DNA of 64,000 nucleotides. Origin: Pseudovibrio axinellae. Lineage in GTDB: Bacteria > Pseudomonadota > Alphaproteobacteria > Rhizobiales > Stappiaceae. Position 1 is the first letter of the stretch; every line of letters starts with the position of its first letter. The translations under genes and the position numbers were made by a program. The notes beneath the pieces were generated by a model. The model had not been told where the DNA came from, made no database searches, and saw only the letters and a list, made by a program, of their open reading frames with translations. The DNA lies in the NCBI RefSeq assembly GCF_900110875.1, contig NZ_FOFM01000013.1:23525-87524 (forward strand), read 5' to 3'. Shown one piece after another: positions 34,264 to 44,004 of the stretch.

Positions 34264-36363
34264 ATGCAAGAACAAGCTTCTGGTAACTCTACCGGCCTGA
34301 CTGCTGGACAAATTGAAATCTTCGACAAGGATAGCCCTGCGCTCCCGTCAGGATCCTATGTGTTGTCGGTTCAGCAAAGCGTTTCACACGATGGAACCTG
34401 CGCGATTTCACCATCAGATGGTGATCAATGTGCGCCCTATGAGACCTCCCTCGACTTCGCTGTTGAGGGCCCTAAATTATCGATGGGCACGGATCAGGTG
34501 ATGGAGGTATTCCCGCCCTCGCGGTCTCCGGGCGCATGGCAAGAAACACTGCCATATATTAGTTTAGCTTCGCCCTCTATTCCCTGGGAAAGTACGATTG
34601 CAATCCCTCAAAGTAGCACGAACGGGGACACTGCGCCGTGGCTGGCGCTGGTCGTGCTGACGCAAGAAGAGCTTGGCAACCTTGCACAGCCAGTGCACAC
34701 GATCACCGTTGGCGACCTCATTTCACCCAGTTCCCAAAACGTTCTGGCACCCGTTATATCGCCTTCGCCAACCACGCAGGAGCGCGCTGAGAAAATCAGC
34801 AGCCTGGATATTCCAGCAGCGGTGTTCACTGCAAATATGCCCTCTGCCGCAGACATGAAGCTTCTGGCCCATGTGCGCAGAACCAGTAAGGACGATGGCA
34901 CACAAACGTCAGAGACTGGGACCGATACCTATTCAATTATCATGGCTAACCGCCTGCCTCAGCCAGCAAAGAACAACTTTGCTTTCTTGATCAGCCTTGA
35001 AGGGCTGGGAGACTACTTGCCCGGCGGCTCCAAGAGTATTCCTGAGGATAAGACGTCTGTTCGCGTCGCGGTTTTGTATTCATGGCAGCTTGGAACCGTG
35101 ACAGAAGAGAGCGATTTCTGCTCTGACTTCCAAAGGCTTGCTGAAGGTGACAACACCAGTATGCTTAAACTGCCTCAAAAGATTGAGGGTCAGGTAGGCA
35201 CTGTACTGGAGCTCGGCTATGTGCCGCTCACATGGCACATGCGCTCTGGGGAAACCATGACCGGTTGGTATCGCGGCCCGTTTACACCCGTTGCGACCAA
35301 AGAGGACCTTATTCAACCACCAAAAGACAGCGCTATTTTACCTGCCGTTTTACACAGTGACCAACTTCTGCGTTATGACCAGTCGACAGGGACATTCGAT
35401 GTCTCTTATGCGGCAGCTTTTGAGGTCGGGCGGCTGCTTGCTTTATCAACGCCGTCCTATCTGACGCAGATTTCAGGGTGGCGCGCAGATGCCATTACCG
35501 AAGCTCTAAAATCCACTGGAAACCTCTATCATGATGCCCGCGCTTTATTGAGCGAAGGGCAGGCAGCGTCCTCTCAGGAGCCACCAGTGAGCATACAAAA
35601 CTGGCTTGCAAGACAAGCACAGCTTACAGGGTTGCCATTTTCCTACCTTGTGCCCAGTGCTGATTTGCTCATGACTGAAAGCCTTCGGTTCTTCATCCTA
35701 GACCAAAACTGGATTTACTACTTCCTTATGGGCGCTCTCAGCGTTGGAATTTTGGAGGACAGCTCCCTTGCGCATCATCAGGGGAGCGCCCACTCAGCTG
35801 TTACAAAAGCTATGAAGAGTGCCAATAACGGCGAAGGCTGGGTTGAACCAATCACCGGTTATCTTCTGCGGTCCAGCCTTGTCACTGACTTTCCAAAGAT
35901 GACTGTTTCAGCTAGGGCAGTTGATGGGAATGCGCTCGTATGTTTGCAAAAACAGAACCTTTCCAGCGCGGTCACATTTGGCCTCTTTTATGGCGTGCCG
36001 GAGACTGTCAGCTTCACTCAGCCAGAGCAACACCAGCAGTTTGGCGTTTATGTTCAAGGCAGTGGCTACGTGATCCCAGCCCGGTATATTTCAGGCGCAA
36101 AAACTGGATCAAAAATCCCCAGTGACGGTTCTGGGGACGCGAGCGTACAAGTTGCAATGCGTGCGCACAGTAACGGCGTTTTGGATGTCAGCGCGACAGC
36201 CCAAAGCCTTGCGGCAATCGTCTCCGCCAATGATGATTACCTTCAGGCTTCCGGGGCTTTGAGCTCAGGTCAGTTTGCCGTGCAAATGATCAAACCGGCT
36301 GGTCAGTTTTCCTTCAGCTGGTCCCCAACCTCACAAGACAACAACACTGGAGAAGCAGCATGA
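34264..36363 (+). CDS. Large uncharacterised protein, second gene of the giant cluster
   Basis: This 699-residue protein starts at the ATG at 34264, preceded by AGAAGAAGGAT; a nearer upstream ATG at 34243 lies inside that ribosome site. It begins 28 bases after the giant gene and ends with a 4-base overlap into the third gene. It has no signal peptide or clear membrane helix. Conserved-looking segments are LPYISLASPSIPWES with APWLALVVL, VPSADLLMTESLRFFILDQN with a hydrophobic YYFLMGALSVG, and ITGYLLRSSLVTDFP. These look like motifs of a widespread uncharacterised family, not of an enzyme I know. The hydrophobic, Ser/Thr-rich composition suggests an assembly partner of the giant protein. Confidence 0.82.
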   Translation: MQEQASGNSTGLTAGQIEIFDKDSPALPSGSYVLSVQQSVSHDGTCAISPSDGDQCAPYETSLDFAVEGPKLSMGTDQVMEVFPPSRSPGAWQETLPYISLASPSIPWESTIAIPQSSTNGDTAPWLALVVLTQEELGNLAQPVHTITVGDLISPSSQNVLAPVISPSPTTQERAEKISSLDIPAAVFTANMPSAADMKLLAHVRRTSKDDGTQTSETGTDTYSIIMANRLPQPAKNNFAFLISLEGLGDYLPGGSKSIPEDKTSVRVAVLYSWQLGTVTEESDFCSDFQRLAEGDNTSMLKLPQKIEGQVGTVLELGYVPLTWHMRSGETMTGWYRGPFTPVATKEDLIQPPKDSAILPAVLHSDQLLRYDQSTGTFDVSYAAAFEVGRLLALSTPSYLTQISGWRADAITEALKSTGNLYHDARALLSEGQAASSQEPPVSIQNWLARQAQLTGLPFSYLVPSADLLMTESLRFFILDQNWIYYFLMGALSVGILEDSSLAHHQGSAHSAVTKAMKSANNGEGWVEPITGYLLRSSLVTDFPKMTVSARAVDGNALVCLQKQNLSSAVTFGLFYGVPETVSFTQPEQHQQFGVYVQGSGYVIPARYISGAKTGSKIPSDGSGDASVQVAMRAHSNGVLDVSATAQSLAAIVSANDDYLQASGALSSGQFAVQMIKPAGQFSFSWSPTSQDNNTGEAA

Positions 36364-39300
36364 CCTCCAAAGAAGCTACAGCTAAACCCACCGTGAGCGG
36401 ACCACGCATGATTGTACCAATGCAGATGGACTGTTTGCTTGTTGGTACTCCCAACCAGAAAGTAAACTGGGCCAAGCTCGGCCTGAACTATGACCAGATG
36501 CTAAAAGGCGGGGATGCACTGACGTCGGAGGTGTCACCCAAATTTGCGCTCGAAACCGGAGCGCATTTGCACTTTACGGTGCCCAAAGCCTTGCGTCATG
36601 GCACGCAAAACGCAGACGGTCTTATGACCTACCCTGATCTGCCGAACCGTTGGCTCGTGACACGTATTTTATCGACAGCACCCGGTGCTAAACCTCAGCT
36701 TACCTCGTGGATCGTTGAGAGTGATTATCTGGAGAGTGTGCAGGAGAGCACGCAGGCACAATGGCTGCTCAACACTGCGGATAAACCAACGGATACACCA
36801 CAGCTTGTTGCCAAAGGATTAGGCCGCTCGTTGCCCCTTGCCCAATGGGCAGGTGAACCACTCACCGACACGGCAGACATAACTGTGAGCGCGCCCGGTT
36901 CTATTCGATGGGCAGCCGCCTACAGCGGCACGCAAAACGTCTTATCCTTCCATGACCCGCTCAGTGATTATTCAAAGCCGGCAAATGGCAGTGTATCGGT
37001 CGGCTATATGGTGATCGGTTGGTATCAGCCTGTGACTGAAGACCCATTCAGCCAGGTGGCTCAAAGTTCTGACGCAGCCAATGCAAAAGCGTTATGGCAA
37101 GAAATCATGACTTCGTTTACCTGGGCTCTTTCGGTTAGCGAAACAGATGCGCAGCAAGACTGGGAAAAGTGGCTTGCAAAAGAGTATCCCTCCGGTTCCT
37201 CCACAGAGTGGACTTACCCCGCTCAAATGCTATGCAACAGCGTGTATCTGGATTTGAACTGGACTGGTTCCGATACCGATTACGCACCGGCCACAACAGA
37301 CATAACGGACCTTGGCCTTGCTATTGGCCAAAACTCCAGTCAGGCCTTAGCCGCCTGGCTTGCTCCGCTGTCTGGTGCAAACAGCGAAACAACCTCGCCG
37401 CAGACTGGCACGCAGAAAAACAACCTCCTGATGTCCGTCTTTGGGAATTACCCAAGTGATACTTACGCGAACACGATCAATTTCAATGCAAAAGCACAAG
37501 CGAGCAAATTCTCACCGCAGGCGGGCGGGACGCAATGGGTCGTACGCCCTGCAAACCAGAGTAATGCATCAACTGGAGCACAGGCAGCCAGCAGCTCTGC
37601 TATCTCTGTCGATCTTTCCGCCGACGCCCTTGCATTGCTGATAGAGCTTAATCAGGCTCAAGCCACCTATGATCAGGTTCTCGATGATATCGCTGACCTG
37701 AACTGGCGGATCTTCGCTGTCGCTTATCTGAGAAAACAAGCAAGCGATAAAGATGCCAGTACATTTGATGCAACGCCTTATGACGCGGCTCTAACGAAAT
37801 TCAAGGCAACTCTGACAACCCAGCAAACCAAACAGGCTCAAGCTGAAACATCCATAAAAGGGCTTACCAGCCAACTTGAAACAAGCGTCGGCTCAGAGTT
37901 TCAAGTCCTGCAAAGTCCGCTTTCGCAGTTTATGGCGCCCAACGACCCAACATTGATTGTATCTGGCAAGGGTGTCGCGGGCCAAAACTCTAAAGCAGGC
38001 AACTCGGCACAAAACCCTACTCTGGAGGTAAGGGTCACTGGAGAAACACTGACAGAGCTAACCTTCTCCTGGACGTCACAATACAGCGGGATCACAGTAA
38101 ATGGCAGTGTAAACACCAGCACATTGATTTCAGATCTCAACATCGCCAGCTCAAGTGACCTTCCCGTCGAATATCAATGGCTGCTTTGCGAGGCGATCCT
38201 GCTTAATCCTGGAAATAGCCAGTATCTTGCAAACCTGATCGCCACAAACGCCGGTCAGAGTCTGTCAGATGCAGAACTAAAATCTTTTGGCGATGCAATC
38301 ACCAGCGAATTGCACGCACTTTACCCAGAAGCTGATCGGGATGAAGACCACGATCCGGTTGCCGATGCATCAAAGTATTTCGAAGGGGTTGCCCCTTCAC
38401 AAATCGGTGTACGCCTTGGTTATTTAGCTCCGTGGTCGCCATTGGTTCTGGATTGGAAACTCAATTGGTACCCCGATGCCTCACAAAACACCGAGGACAC
38501 ACCCTCCGGTCCATTTGAATTGACTGGACACACCATTTTGAATGCCAGCGCATTTGATGTATTTGCAGCGCGGTTGCAAAACTTCATCAGCACATCTCCA
38601 ACATTCGAAGGACTGACATCACAACAAAAAGACTTCTTACGATCAGCTGAGACCCTCAGTGCTGGGCAGGATGTGCTCATTCAAACGATGGGTGGTTTTG
38701 AACAAGCGTTTCTGGGACGAAAACAGGAAATGTTCTCTCTCACCTCTGATGATCCGGTCATTCAGGAGGCCATCCTTTCCAGTGCTTCTGCTGTGCCAGG
38801 CAATATTGGCCTGTTCAACCCTCTGCGGCAGGGGTATTTTGAGTTTACCGGCGTATATGTCGCCGATGCTTTCGGTCAGGTCCTGAACATCATTGATTCA
38901 GGGCAATCCTCTGGCTTGAAACTGTCAATTCCCCCCGATCAGCATTCAGATGATGGCGATGATTTTGTGTCATTGAGCAAAGCACTTGCTCAACCTTCAA
39001 AACTGGACATCACGCTGATGAGCGCACAAGCCTTCCCTCGTCAAGATGGCTCAAATGCTTCGGTCCCGGTCAACTCCGCAAGCGCGTCCTCCCCCATCAT
39101 CGGCTGGCTCCTGCCAAACCGGCTTGAGCAATCCCTGATGGTCTTTGAGGCTGACGGAACGCCTGCTGGTACGGTAAGATCCATTTATTCTCAGAATTCC
39201 GCAGGACTGCGCTGGGAAAGTGCACCTGGCCAACCGATCTCACTTGGAGCGCCTCCCAAGGTTGAAAATGCACTGTTTGCCGAGATGCTCACCGGGCTGT

Positions 39301-40118
39301 TAAAAACGCAGGTAACGCAAAGCGACGCTGCACTGGAAGGGTTATTGCAACTGGCCGCATTGAACAGTTGGGCCATGAGCGCAAAAGGCGGGCAGCCGCT
39401 GAATGGAAACCTGCAGGACATGTTAGGCACACCAATTGCTGTGGTCAGTGCAAGACTGGCGTTTACTCAAAAAGGGCCTCAACTTCTTGACCCGACAAAG
39501 TTAACTGTTTCGCCGTTGCCCGCCTCTCCCATCAAAGGTCTGACAGAAAATTGTAACATCGGCGACTTTGAACTGGCGGGCTCGGGTGTTCTGGGAAGCT
39601 ACATCAATAATGATTTCAGCGAACTCATCACCGCAAAAAACTACCAGGAGACGCTACCAGAGGCAGCATCAGAAGCTGTTCATCACGCCTTAACCAGAGC
39701 CATTCCAGAGGTGAGCGGGACCTACATCAACACCCAAAGCGAGGTTGCATTCACTGTAAGCAGTACTCAGTCGCCAAGTTATATGGATCTGGTCATCCTG
39801 TTAGACCCTCGCGGCCAGATACCCGTTACATCCTCGATGATACCTGCAAGCCGGATTCAGTTGACACCGCAGGTGATTGCGCCCGCTTTGCAAACCATGT
39901 CTGCCAACTTCCGCATCGGCCCTGTTTTAACACCAGCTGACGGAGTTAGCTTACCGCTACCAGGTGGGACACAGGGAAAGTGGGAGTGGGTTGAAGTTCA
40001 GGGCACTGGATGGGACGTAACACCTAACTTGCTAAATGCGAGCGCTACCCCGCAGCTGGGAGCCGCGCCAGCCATTGTTCGCGACGGGTGGCTTTCTCTG
40101 CCTCCCCTTAAGGACTAA
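36360..40118 (+). CDS. Large uncharacterised protein, third gene of the giant cluster
   Basis: This 1252-residue protein is translationally coupled to the second gene (ATGA overlap). The N-terminal 100 residues contain ALETGAHLHFTVPKALRHG and YPDLPNRWLVTRIL, which look strongly conserved. Residues about 420-510 form a helical, coiled-coil-like stretch rich in Ala/Gln (from LLIELNQAQATYDQVLDDIA), followed by LSQFMAPNDPTLIVSGKGVA. No catalytic motif, signal peptide or TM helix is visible. A strong terminator follows 4 bases after the stop. The three genes thus form a closed unit of 15 kb. Function is unknown; a large cytosolic or surface-associated assembly is an inference from size, repeats and absence of enzyme motifs. 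Confidence 0.82.
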   Translation: MTSKEATAKPTVSGPRMIVPMQMDCLLVGTPNQKVNWAKLGLNYDQMLKGGDALTSEVSPKFALETGAHLHFTVPKALRHGTQNADGLMTYPDLPNRWLVTRILSTAPGAKPQLTSWIVESDYLESVQESTQAQWLLNTADKPTDTPQLVAKGLGRSLPLAQWAGEPLTDTADITVSAPGSIRWAAAYSGTQNVLSFHDPLSDYSKPANGSVSVGYMVIGWYQPVTEDPFSQVAQSSDAANAKALWQEIMTSFTWALSVSETDAQQDWEKWLAKEYPSGSSTEWTYPAQMLCNSVYLDLNWTGSDTDYAPATTDITDLGLAIGQNSSQALAAWLAPLSGANSETTSPQTGTQKNNLLMSVFGNYPSDTYANTINFNAKAQASKFSPQAGGTQWVVRPANQSNASTGAQAASSSAISVDLSADALALLIELNQAQATYDQVLDDIADLNWRIFAVAYLRKQASDKDASTFDATPYDAALTKFKATLTTQQTKQAQAETSIKGLTSQLETSVGSEFQVLQSPLSQFMAPNDPTLIVSGKGVAGQNSKAGNSAQNPTLEVRVTGETLTELTFSWTSQYSGITVNGSVNTSTLISDLNIASSSDLPVEYQWLLCEAILLNPGNSQYLANLIATNAGQSLSDAELKSFGDAITSELHALYPEADRDEDHDPVADASKYFEGVAPSQIGVRLGYLAPWSPLVLDWKLNWYPDASQNTEDTPSGPFELTGHTILNASAFDVFAARLQNFISTSPTFEGLTSQQKDFLRSAETLSAGQDVLIQTMGGFEQAFLGRKQEMFSLTSDDPVIQEAILSSASAVPGNIGLFNPLRQGYFEFTGVYVADAFGQVLNIIDSGQSSGLKLSIPPDQHSDDGDDFVSLSKALAQPSKLDITLMSAQAFPRQDGSNASVPVNSASASSPIIGWLLPNRLEQSLMVFEADGTPAGTVRSIYSQNSAGLRWESAPGQPISLGAPPKVENALFAEMLTGLLKTQVTQSDAALEGLLQLAALNSWAMSAKGGQPLNGNLQDMLGTPIAVVSARLAFTQKGPQLLDPTKLTVSPLPASPIKGLTENCNIGDFELAGSGVLGSYINNDFSELITAKNYQETLPEAASEAVHHALTRAIPEVSGTYINTQSEVAFTVSSTQSPSYMDLVILLDPRGQIPVTSSMIPASRIQLTPQVIAPALQTMSANFRIGPVLTPADGVSLPLPGGTQGKWEWVEVQGTGWDVTPNLLNASATPQLGAAPAIVRDGWLSLPPLKD

Positions 40119-40121
40119 AAG

Positions 40122-40153
40122 CAAAGAGTGGGGCTGTGTGCCTCACTCTTTTT
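40122..40153 (+). terminator. Rho-independent terminator of the giant cluster
   Basis: AAAGAGTGGGG and CCTCACTCTTT pair over 11 bp with one wobble, with an 8-base loop and a T-run. It begins 4 bases after the third gene, which makes the 15-kb cluster a discrete transcription unit. Confidence 0.8.
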
Positions 40154-40217
40154 CTGCAAAGCCCAATTGCGATCGTTAAGCACGTGCAAACAGGCTAGTG
40201 AGGGCTTGGTGTTTGGG

Positions 40218-41726
40218 CTAAACGGGTTCGCTAAATTGTTCCCGCAGGAGGTTTTTTTGGACTTTGCCCATGGTGTTGCGCGGCAGTTCGTTGACTAAAA
40301 TGAGTTTTTGAGGGTGTTTGAAGCGCGCAAGGCTGGCTTTAGCTGCGTTCAGGGTCGCTTCCAAGTCTAGCTCATGGCCCTTTTGCGGAACAACCAGGCC
40401 CAGAACAGCCTCACCAAAGTCCGCATGCGGTATGCCGATGACCGCTGTTTCCAAAACGCCGGGCTGCTCATCCAGCACAAGCTCAATCTCTTTTGGGTAG
40501 ATGTTGTAGCCACCGGAGATGATGAGATCCTTGTTGCGCCCGACAATCTGGACGTAACCGTCCTCATCTATCTTGCCTAAATCCCCTGTTATGAAGAAGC
40601 CATCTTCACGTAACTCTGCCGCTGTTTTGTCAGGCATCTGCCAGTAGCCGATAAATACATTGGGGCCGCGCACTTCTATGATCCCGGTTTCACCCTGAGG
40701 CACGGCCTCCCCGGTTTCGGCATTTGTAATTTTGAGGTCCACGCCGGGAAGCGGAAAGCCAACAGTTCCTGCACGCCGTTCCCCATCATAAGGGTTGGAG
40801 GTGTTCATGTTGGTTTCGGTCATGCCATAACGTTCCAAAATCCGGTGTCCTGTCCGGTCCTCAAACTGGCGATGGGTTTCTGCAAGCAATGGCGCACTGC
40901 CGGAGATGAAAAGACGCATGTGCGCCGCGATGTTCTTCGTGAAGCGCTCATCACTCAGCAACCGGGTGTAGAAGGTAGGCACGCCCATCATAGAGGTTGC
41001 CTTAGGCAGGAACTTCAACACAGCATCCAGATCGAACTTGGGCAAAAAGATCATTGAGCCGCCCACAAGCAGCATGACGTTGGTTGCCACAAACAGGCCG
41101 TGAGTATGGAAAATTGGCAGGGCATGCAGCAAGACATCCTCGCGCTCAAACTGCCAATACTCAACCAGTGTTTCTGCATTTGAAAGCAGATTTCCCTGTG
41201 TCAGCATCGCCCCTTTTGACCGGCCAGTGGTTCCAGATGTGTAAAGAAAGGCCGCAAGGTCATTCAGGTCCCGCTCCACCGTCTCAAAACTGACAGGTTG
41301 TGTGGCGGCCAGTTCCATGAGTGAACCTGAGCCGTCTGCATTGAGTGTTTTGCACACCACGCCCAGTTGATTTGTGAGTTCGCTCAGCCCTTGCACTTTC
41401 GACGCATCGCAAACGATGTGAGAGGCACCACTGTTTTCCAGAAAGTAGGAAAGCTCGCTCACTGTATAGGCGATGTTGAGTGGCAGGAAAATCAGACCGG
41501 CCTGTGTGCAGGCGGCATAAAGTGCCAGAGCTTGCGGCGACTTTTCAACCTGCGCAGCGACGCGATCTCCCGGCTTTAAACCGCATTTGACCAGCGCATG
41601 CGCAAGCTGCGCCGTTTCTTCAAGAAACGTGGCATAAGAAACAGAGGTTCCATCTTGCAGAAGAAGGAAAGGTGCGGTTTTGGATGCATGCACCCCAAAC
41701 AAACGATCATAAAGCGGGTTTGCCAA
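40218..41726 (-). CDS. matB: Malonyl-CoA synthetase (malonate-CoA ligase)
   Basis: This 502-residue ANL-superfamily enzyme makes malonyl-CoA from malonate, ATP and CoA. The phosphate-binding loop is LYTSGTTGRSKGAMLT. HALPIFHTHGLFVATN, LFISGSAPLLAETH, ERYGMTETNMNTSNPY, the hinge near GDLGKIDEDGYVQIVGRNKD and the adenylation lysine in LPRNTMGKVQKN all match Rhizobium MatB closely. No malonyl-CoA decarboxylase (matA) or malonate transporter lies beside it, so the product may feed fatty-acid or other synthesis. It stands alone between the giant cluster and a lysE gene. Confidence 0.93.
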   Translation of the reverse strand: MANPLYDRLFGVHASKTAPFLLLQDGTSVSYATFLEETAQLAHALVKCGLKPGDRVAAQVEKSPQALALYAACTQAGLIFLPLNIAYTVSELSYFLENSGASHIVCDASKVQGLSELTNQLGVVCKTLNADGSGSLMELAATQPVSFETVERDLNDLAAFLYTSGTTGRSKGAMLTQGNLLSNAETLVEYWQFEREDVLLHALPIFHTHGLFVATNVMLLVGGSMIFLPKFDLDAVLKFLPKATSMMGVPTFYTRLLSDERFTKNIAAHMRLFISGSAPLLAETHRQFEDRTGHRILERYGMTETNMNTSNPYDGERRAGTVGFPLPGVDLKITNAETGEAVPQGETGIIEVRGPNVFIGYWQMPDKTAAELREDGFFITGDLGKIDEDGYVQIVGRNKDLIISGGYNIYPKEIELVLDEQPGVLETAVIGIPHADFGEAVLGLVVPQKGHELDLEATLNAAKASLARFKHPQKLILVNELPRNTMGKVQKNLLREQFSEPV

Positions 41727-41941
41727 AATACATGCCTTTCACTGCTGCAAAGACCCGATCAACGGCTTGACCGGACTGGTCTTTAAACTGATTCATTGCA
41801 ACCAGAGTAATGCGGTGTTTGCGCTTTGGATAGCAGCAGTCAGCAAACCTGCGTTGTAGGGGCTGGGCGGGCAGCGCTTCACGTTATGGCAGAAGCTGAT
41901 GGCAGGCCGTTATTTCGCCTGCCATGAGGTCGGTGGCTGTT

Positions 41942-42556
41942 TCATCGCTCAATGCGTGCAAGTGCAAGGCCGATGCCGGAACCGATGAAGAGTGTTCCGG
42001 TGAGCTTGTTGCGCAAATGTCCAATGCTCTTAAAGAATGGCGTGGCGGACTTTGCCAAGGCTGCCCAGCACAAATCACCAGCCAAGATAACGAGCAGGTA
42101 GATCATTGCTGGTTCTGCAAGCGCATAACTTGAGCTTTGACTGCCCACGAACTGAGGCAGGAACGCAGCGCTAAAAATAAGCGTTTTGGGGTTGATCACC
42201 GCAAGCAGCAGACCTTGCCAAAACAGTTTGCCCAACGGCGCAGTGCTGGCTTGGGCGTTTTGCAGCATATCAGCACGCTCGCGCCACGACTTAATGCCAA
42301 GGTAGATAAGGTAGGCAGCACCAAGCCATTTGACCCACAAAAAGGCATCGGCAACAAATGTAAGAAGAGCGCTGAAACCAACGACAACGATCATAAGCTG
42401 AATAGCAACACCGAGTGTGGTGCCGAGCACAGTAACCGCACCGAAGCGGAACCCATGGCTAATGGTATTTGCTGCTATGAGTGCCACATTAGGACCCGGA
42501 ATAGCCACGAGCGCTGCTGTTGCAAACACCAAAGCAAATATCATCTCAATAGACAT
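41942..42556 (-). CDS. LysE/RhtB-family amino acid exporter
   Basis: This 204-residue inner-membrane exporter has about six hydrophobic helices. The family signature is visible in LVAIPGPNVALIAANTISHG and in the third-helix region WLGAAYLIYLGIKSWR, then FWQGLLLAVINPKTLIFSAA. The start at 42556 is preferred to 42571 because AAGGAGG stands just before it. RhtB-type proteins export amino acids or other small metabolites; the substrate is not predictable. There is no divergent LysG-type regulator. Confidence 0.88.
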   Translation of the reverse strand: MSIEMIFALVFATAALVAIPGPNVALIAANTISHGFRFGAVTVLGTTLGVAIQLMIVVVGFSALLTFVADAFLWVKWLGAAYLIYLGIKSWRERADMLQNAQASTAPLGKLFWQGLLLAVINPKTLIFSAAFLPQFVGSQSSSYALAEPAMIYLLVILAGDLCWAALAKSATPFFKSIGHLRNKLTGTLFIGSGIGLALARIER

Positions 42557-42658
42557 GAATTCCTCCTTCAAAATAACTGAGCGAACATCTCGCCCAGATA
42601 TCTTGGTAGTTTATGAGACAGAGCGCAAGGCTGACTTGTAGGCCTGCACTTTGCGCGC

Positions 42659-43531
42659 TTAACGCACCGCCGACAGTTTGTCTGGATTGCGCTGCGCATA
42701 AATGGCATTGATCTTCAACTCATCATTATAGCTGAAAGTGAAGATCGTCGTGATGCCGCTGCCATCCACTGTGATCAGTGACGGACAGGAGTTGAGCTCT
42801 TCAACCCAGGCCCGGCCGCTGCGTGTGGCAGGAGAGATAGCCTGATTGATAAAGCCAAGCACCTGATCCAGACCCAAGAGAGGTTGCGCAATAGCGTTGA
42901 CCTTACCCCCGCCATCAGACAGGAGCGCAACATCTGCTGCCAAAAGCTGAGCCAGCGGCGCTGTTTCGCCTGTTTCCAGTGCAGTTTGAAAGGCATGAAC
43001 CATTTCATTTTGCTGGACCGGAGGAGGTACAAAGTGATCGGACTTGTGTTTGATGTTTGTTTTGGCGCGCGAAACCAGCTTGCGGCAGCTCGCCGGGGTC
43101 ACATCCAGTATCTGCGCGACTTCCTCATAGCTGGAGGAGAACACCTCGCGCAGCAAGAAGGCTGCCCGCTCTTTAGGTGCTAGGCGTTCCATAACCAACA
43201 AAAACGCCATGCTAAGGCTTTCTGAAAGCTCAACCCGGTCCTCCGGGGTTTCTTGTGTTGTGGTATGCAACGGTTCTGGCAGCCACATGCCCACGTAGTT
43301 TTCGCGTTTTTTGCGCGCAGATTTCAGTTGATCCAGCGCCTTGCGTGTACACACCGTGGTAAGCCACGCATCTGGATTGGTGATTTGGTCATGCTCGGCC
43401 GCAGACCAACTGATGTAGGTTTCCTGCACCACGTCTTCAGCTTCCGCCGCGCTGCCCAATAAACGATAAGCCAGCCCCATTAACATGGGTCTGGCCTGCT
43501 CAAATGCACAAAGTGATGTTTTTGATGTCAT
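42659..43531 (-). CDS. ECF41-type RNA polymerase sigma factor with SnoaL-like C-terminal domain
   Basis: This 290-residue sigma factor has region 2 (MLMGLAYRLLGSAAEAEDVV, then QETYISW) and region 4 (ERLAPKERAAFLLREVFS, then SYEEVAQILDVTPASCRKLV). About 100 C-terminal residues form a fused SnoaL-like regulatory domain. The ECF41 hallmarks DGGGK (LLSDGGGKVNA) and NPDKL near the C-terminus are both present. In this group the C-terminal domain takes the place of an anti-sigma factor. It lies 2 bases after the carboxymuconolactone decarboxylase gene, the usual ECF41 partner, and an ECF41-type promoter precedes that gene. Confidence 0.93.
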   Translation of the reverse strand: MTSKTSLCAFEQARPMLMGLAYRLLGSAAEAEDVVQETYISWSAAEHDQITNPDAWLTTVCTRKALDQLKSARKKRENYVGMWLPEPLHTTTQETPEDRVELSESLSMAFLLVMERLAPKERAAFLLREVFSSSYEEVAQILDVTPASCRKLVSRAKTNIKHKSDHFVPPPVQQNEMVHAFQTALETGETAPLAQLLAADVALLSDGGGKVNAIAQPLLGLDQVLGFINQAISPATRSGRAWVEELNSCPSLITVDGSGITTIFTFSYNDELKINAIYAQRNPDKLSAVR

Positions 43532-43533
43532 GA

Positions 43534-43965
43534 TCAGTGGTTCGATATTGCGATTCTATTCCATAGATTAATCATGCCGACCATCGCTGTCATGGTAGAA
43601 ATGTCCTGATCACTGTAATGGGTTTTAAGTTCTTGTCGAAGCCGGGATAACTCCTCTTCCCTATTCAATTCAGTCAGCGCTTCGGTCCACTCAAATGCCA
43701 GTTTTTCTTTTGGCGAAAAATCATCGCAGTGACGCCAGATAATAAGCTGATCGAGCCGCGTGTTGGTCTCTCCCGCCTTGCGGGCATCGCGGGTATGCAT
43801 TTTTACGCAGAACCCGCAGCCGTTGATCTGGGAGGCACGTAACAAGATGAGGTGGTGCAGCTTTTCGTCAAAACCAGTGGCGCTGATGGTGGCTTCAACA
43901 GCTTGCAGCGCAGACATAATCTGTGCACCGCTCTCATAGTGATTGATGGTGGTGTGTGCGTTCAT
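43534..43965 (-). CDS. Carboxymuconolactone decarboxylase/AhpD-like protein (ECF41 partner)
   Basis: This 143-residue cytosolic protein starts at 43965, where GGAG precedes the ATG. The conserved AhpD-like CxxC motif is in QINGCGFCVKMHTRDARKAG, with the His that follows, so a peroxidase or disulfide-type activity is likely; no aromatic-decarboxylase function need apply. It forms an operon with the downstream ECF41 sigma factor (2-base gap). In other bacteria this gene is the main target of ECF41 factors, giving an autoregulated unit. Confidence 0.9.
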   Translation of the reverse strand: MNAHTTINHYESGAQIMSALQAVEATISATGFDEKLHHLILLRASQINGCGFCVKMHTRDARKAGETNTRLDQLIIWRHCDDFSPKEKLAFEWTEALTELNREEELSRLRQELKTHYSDQDISTMTAMVGMINLWNRIAISNH

Positions 43966-44004
43966 CGTCGTCTCCAGTGATGGTTTTGTTGTCTTCAATG
44001 GCTC

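Noticed and set aside
25047..40118. Nonribosomal peptide or polyketide synthase as explanation for the giant genes
   Set aside because: There are no carrier, condensation, adenylation or ketosynthase motifs.
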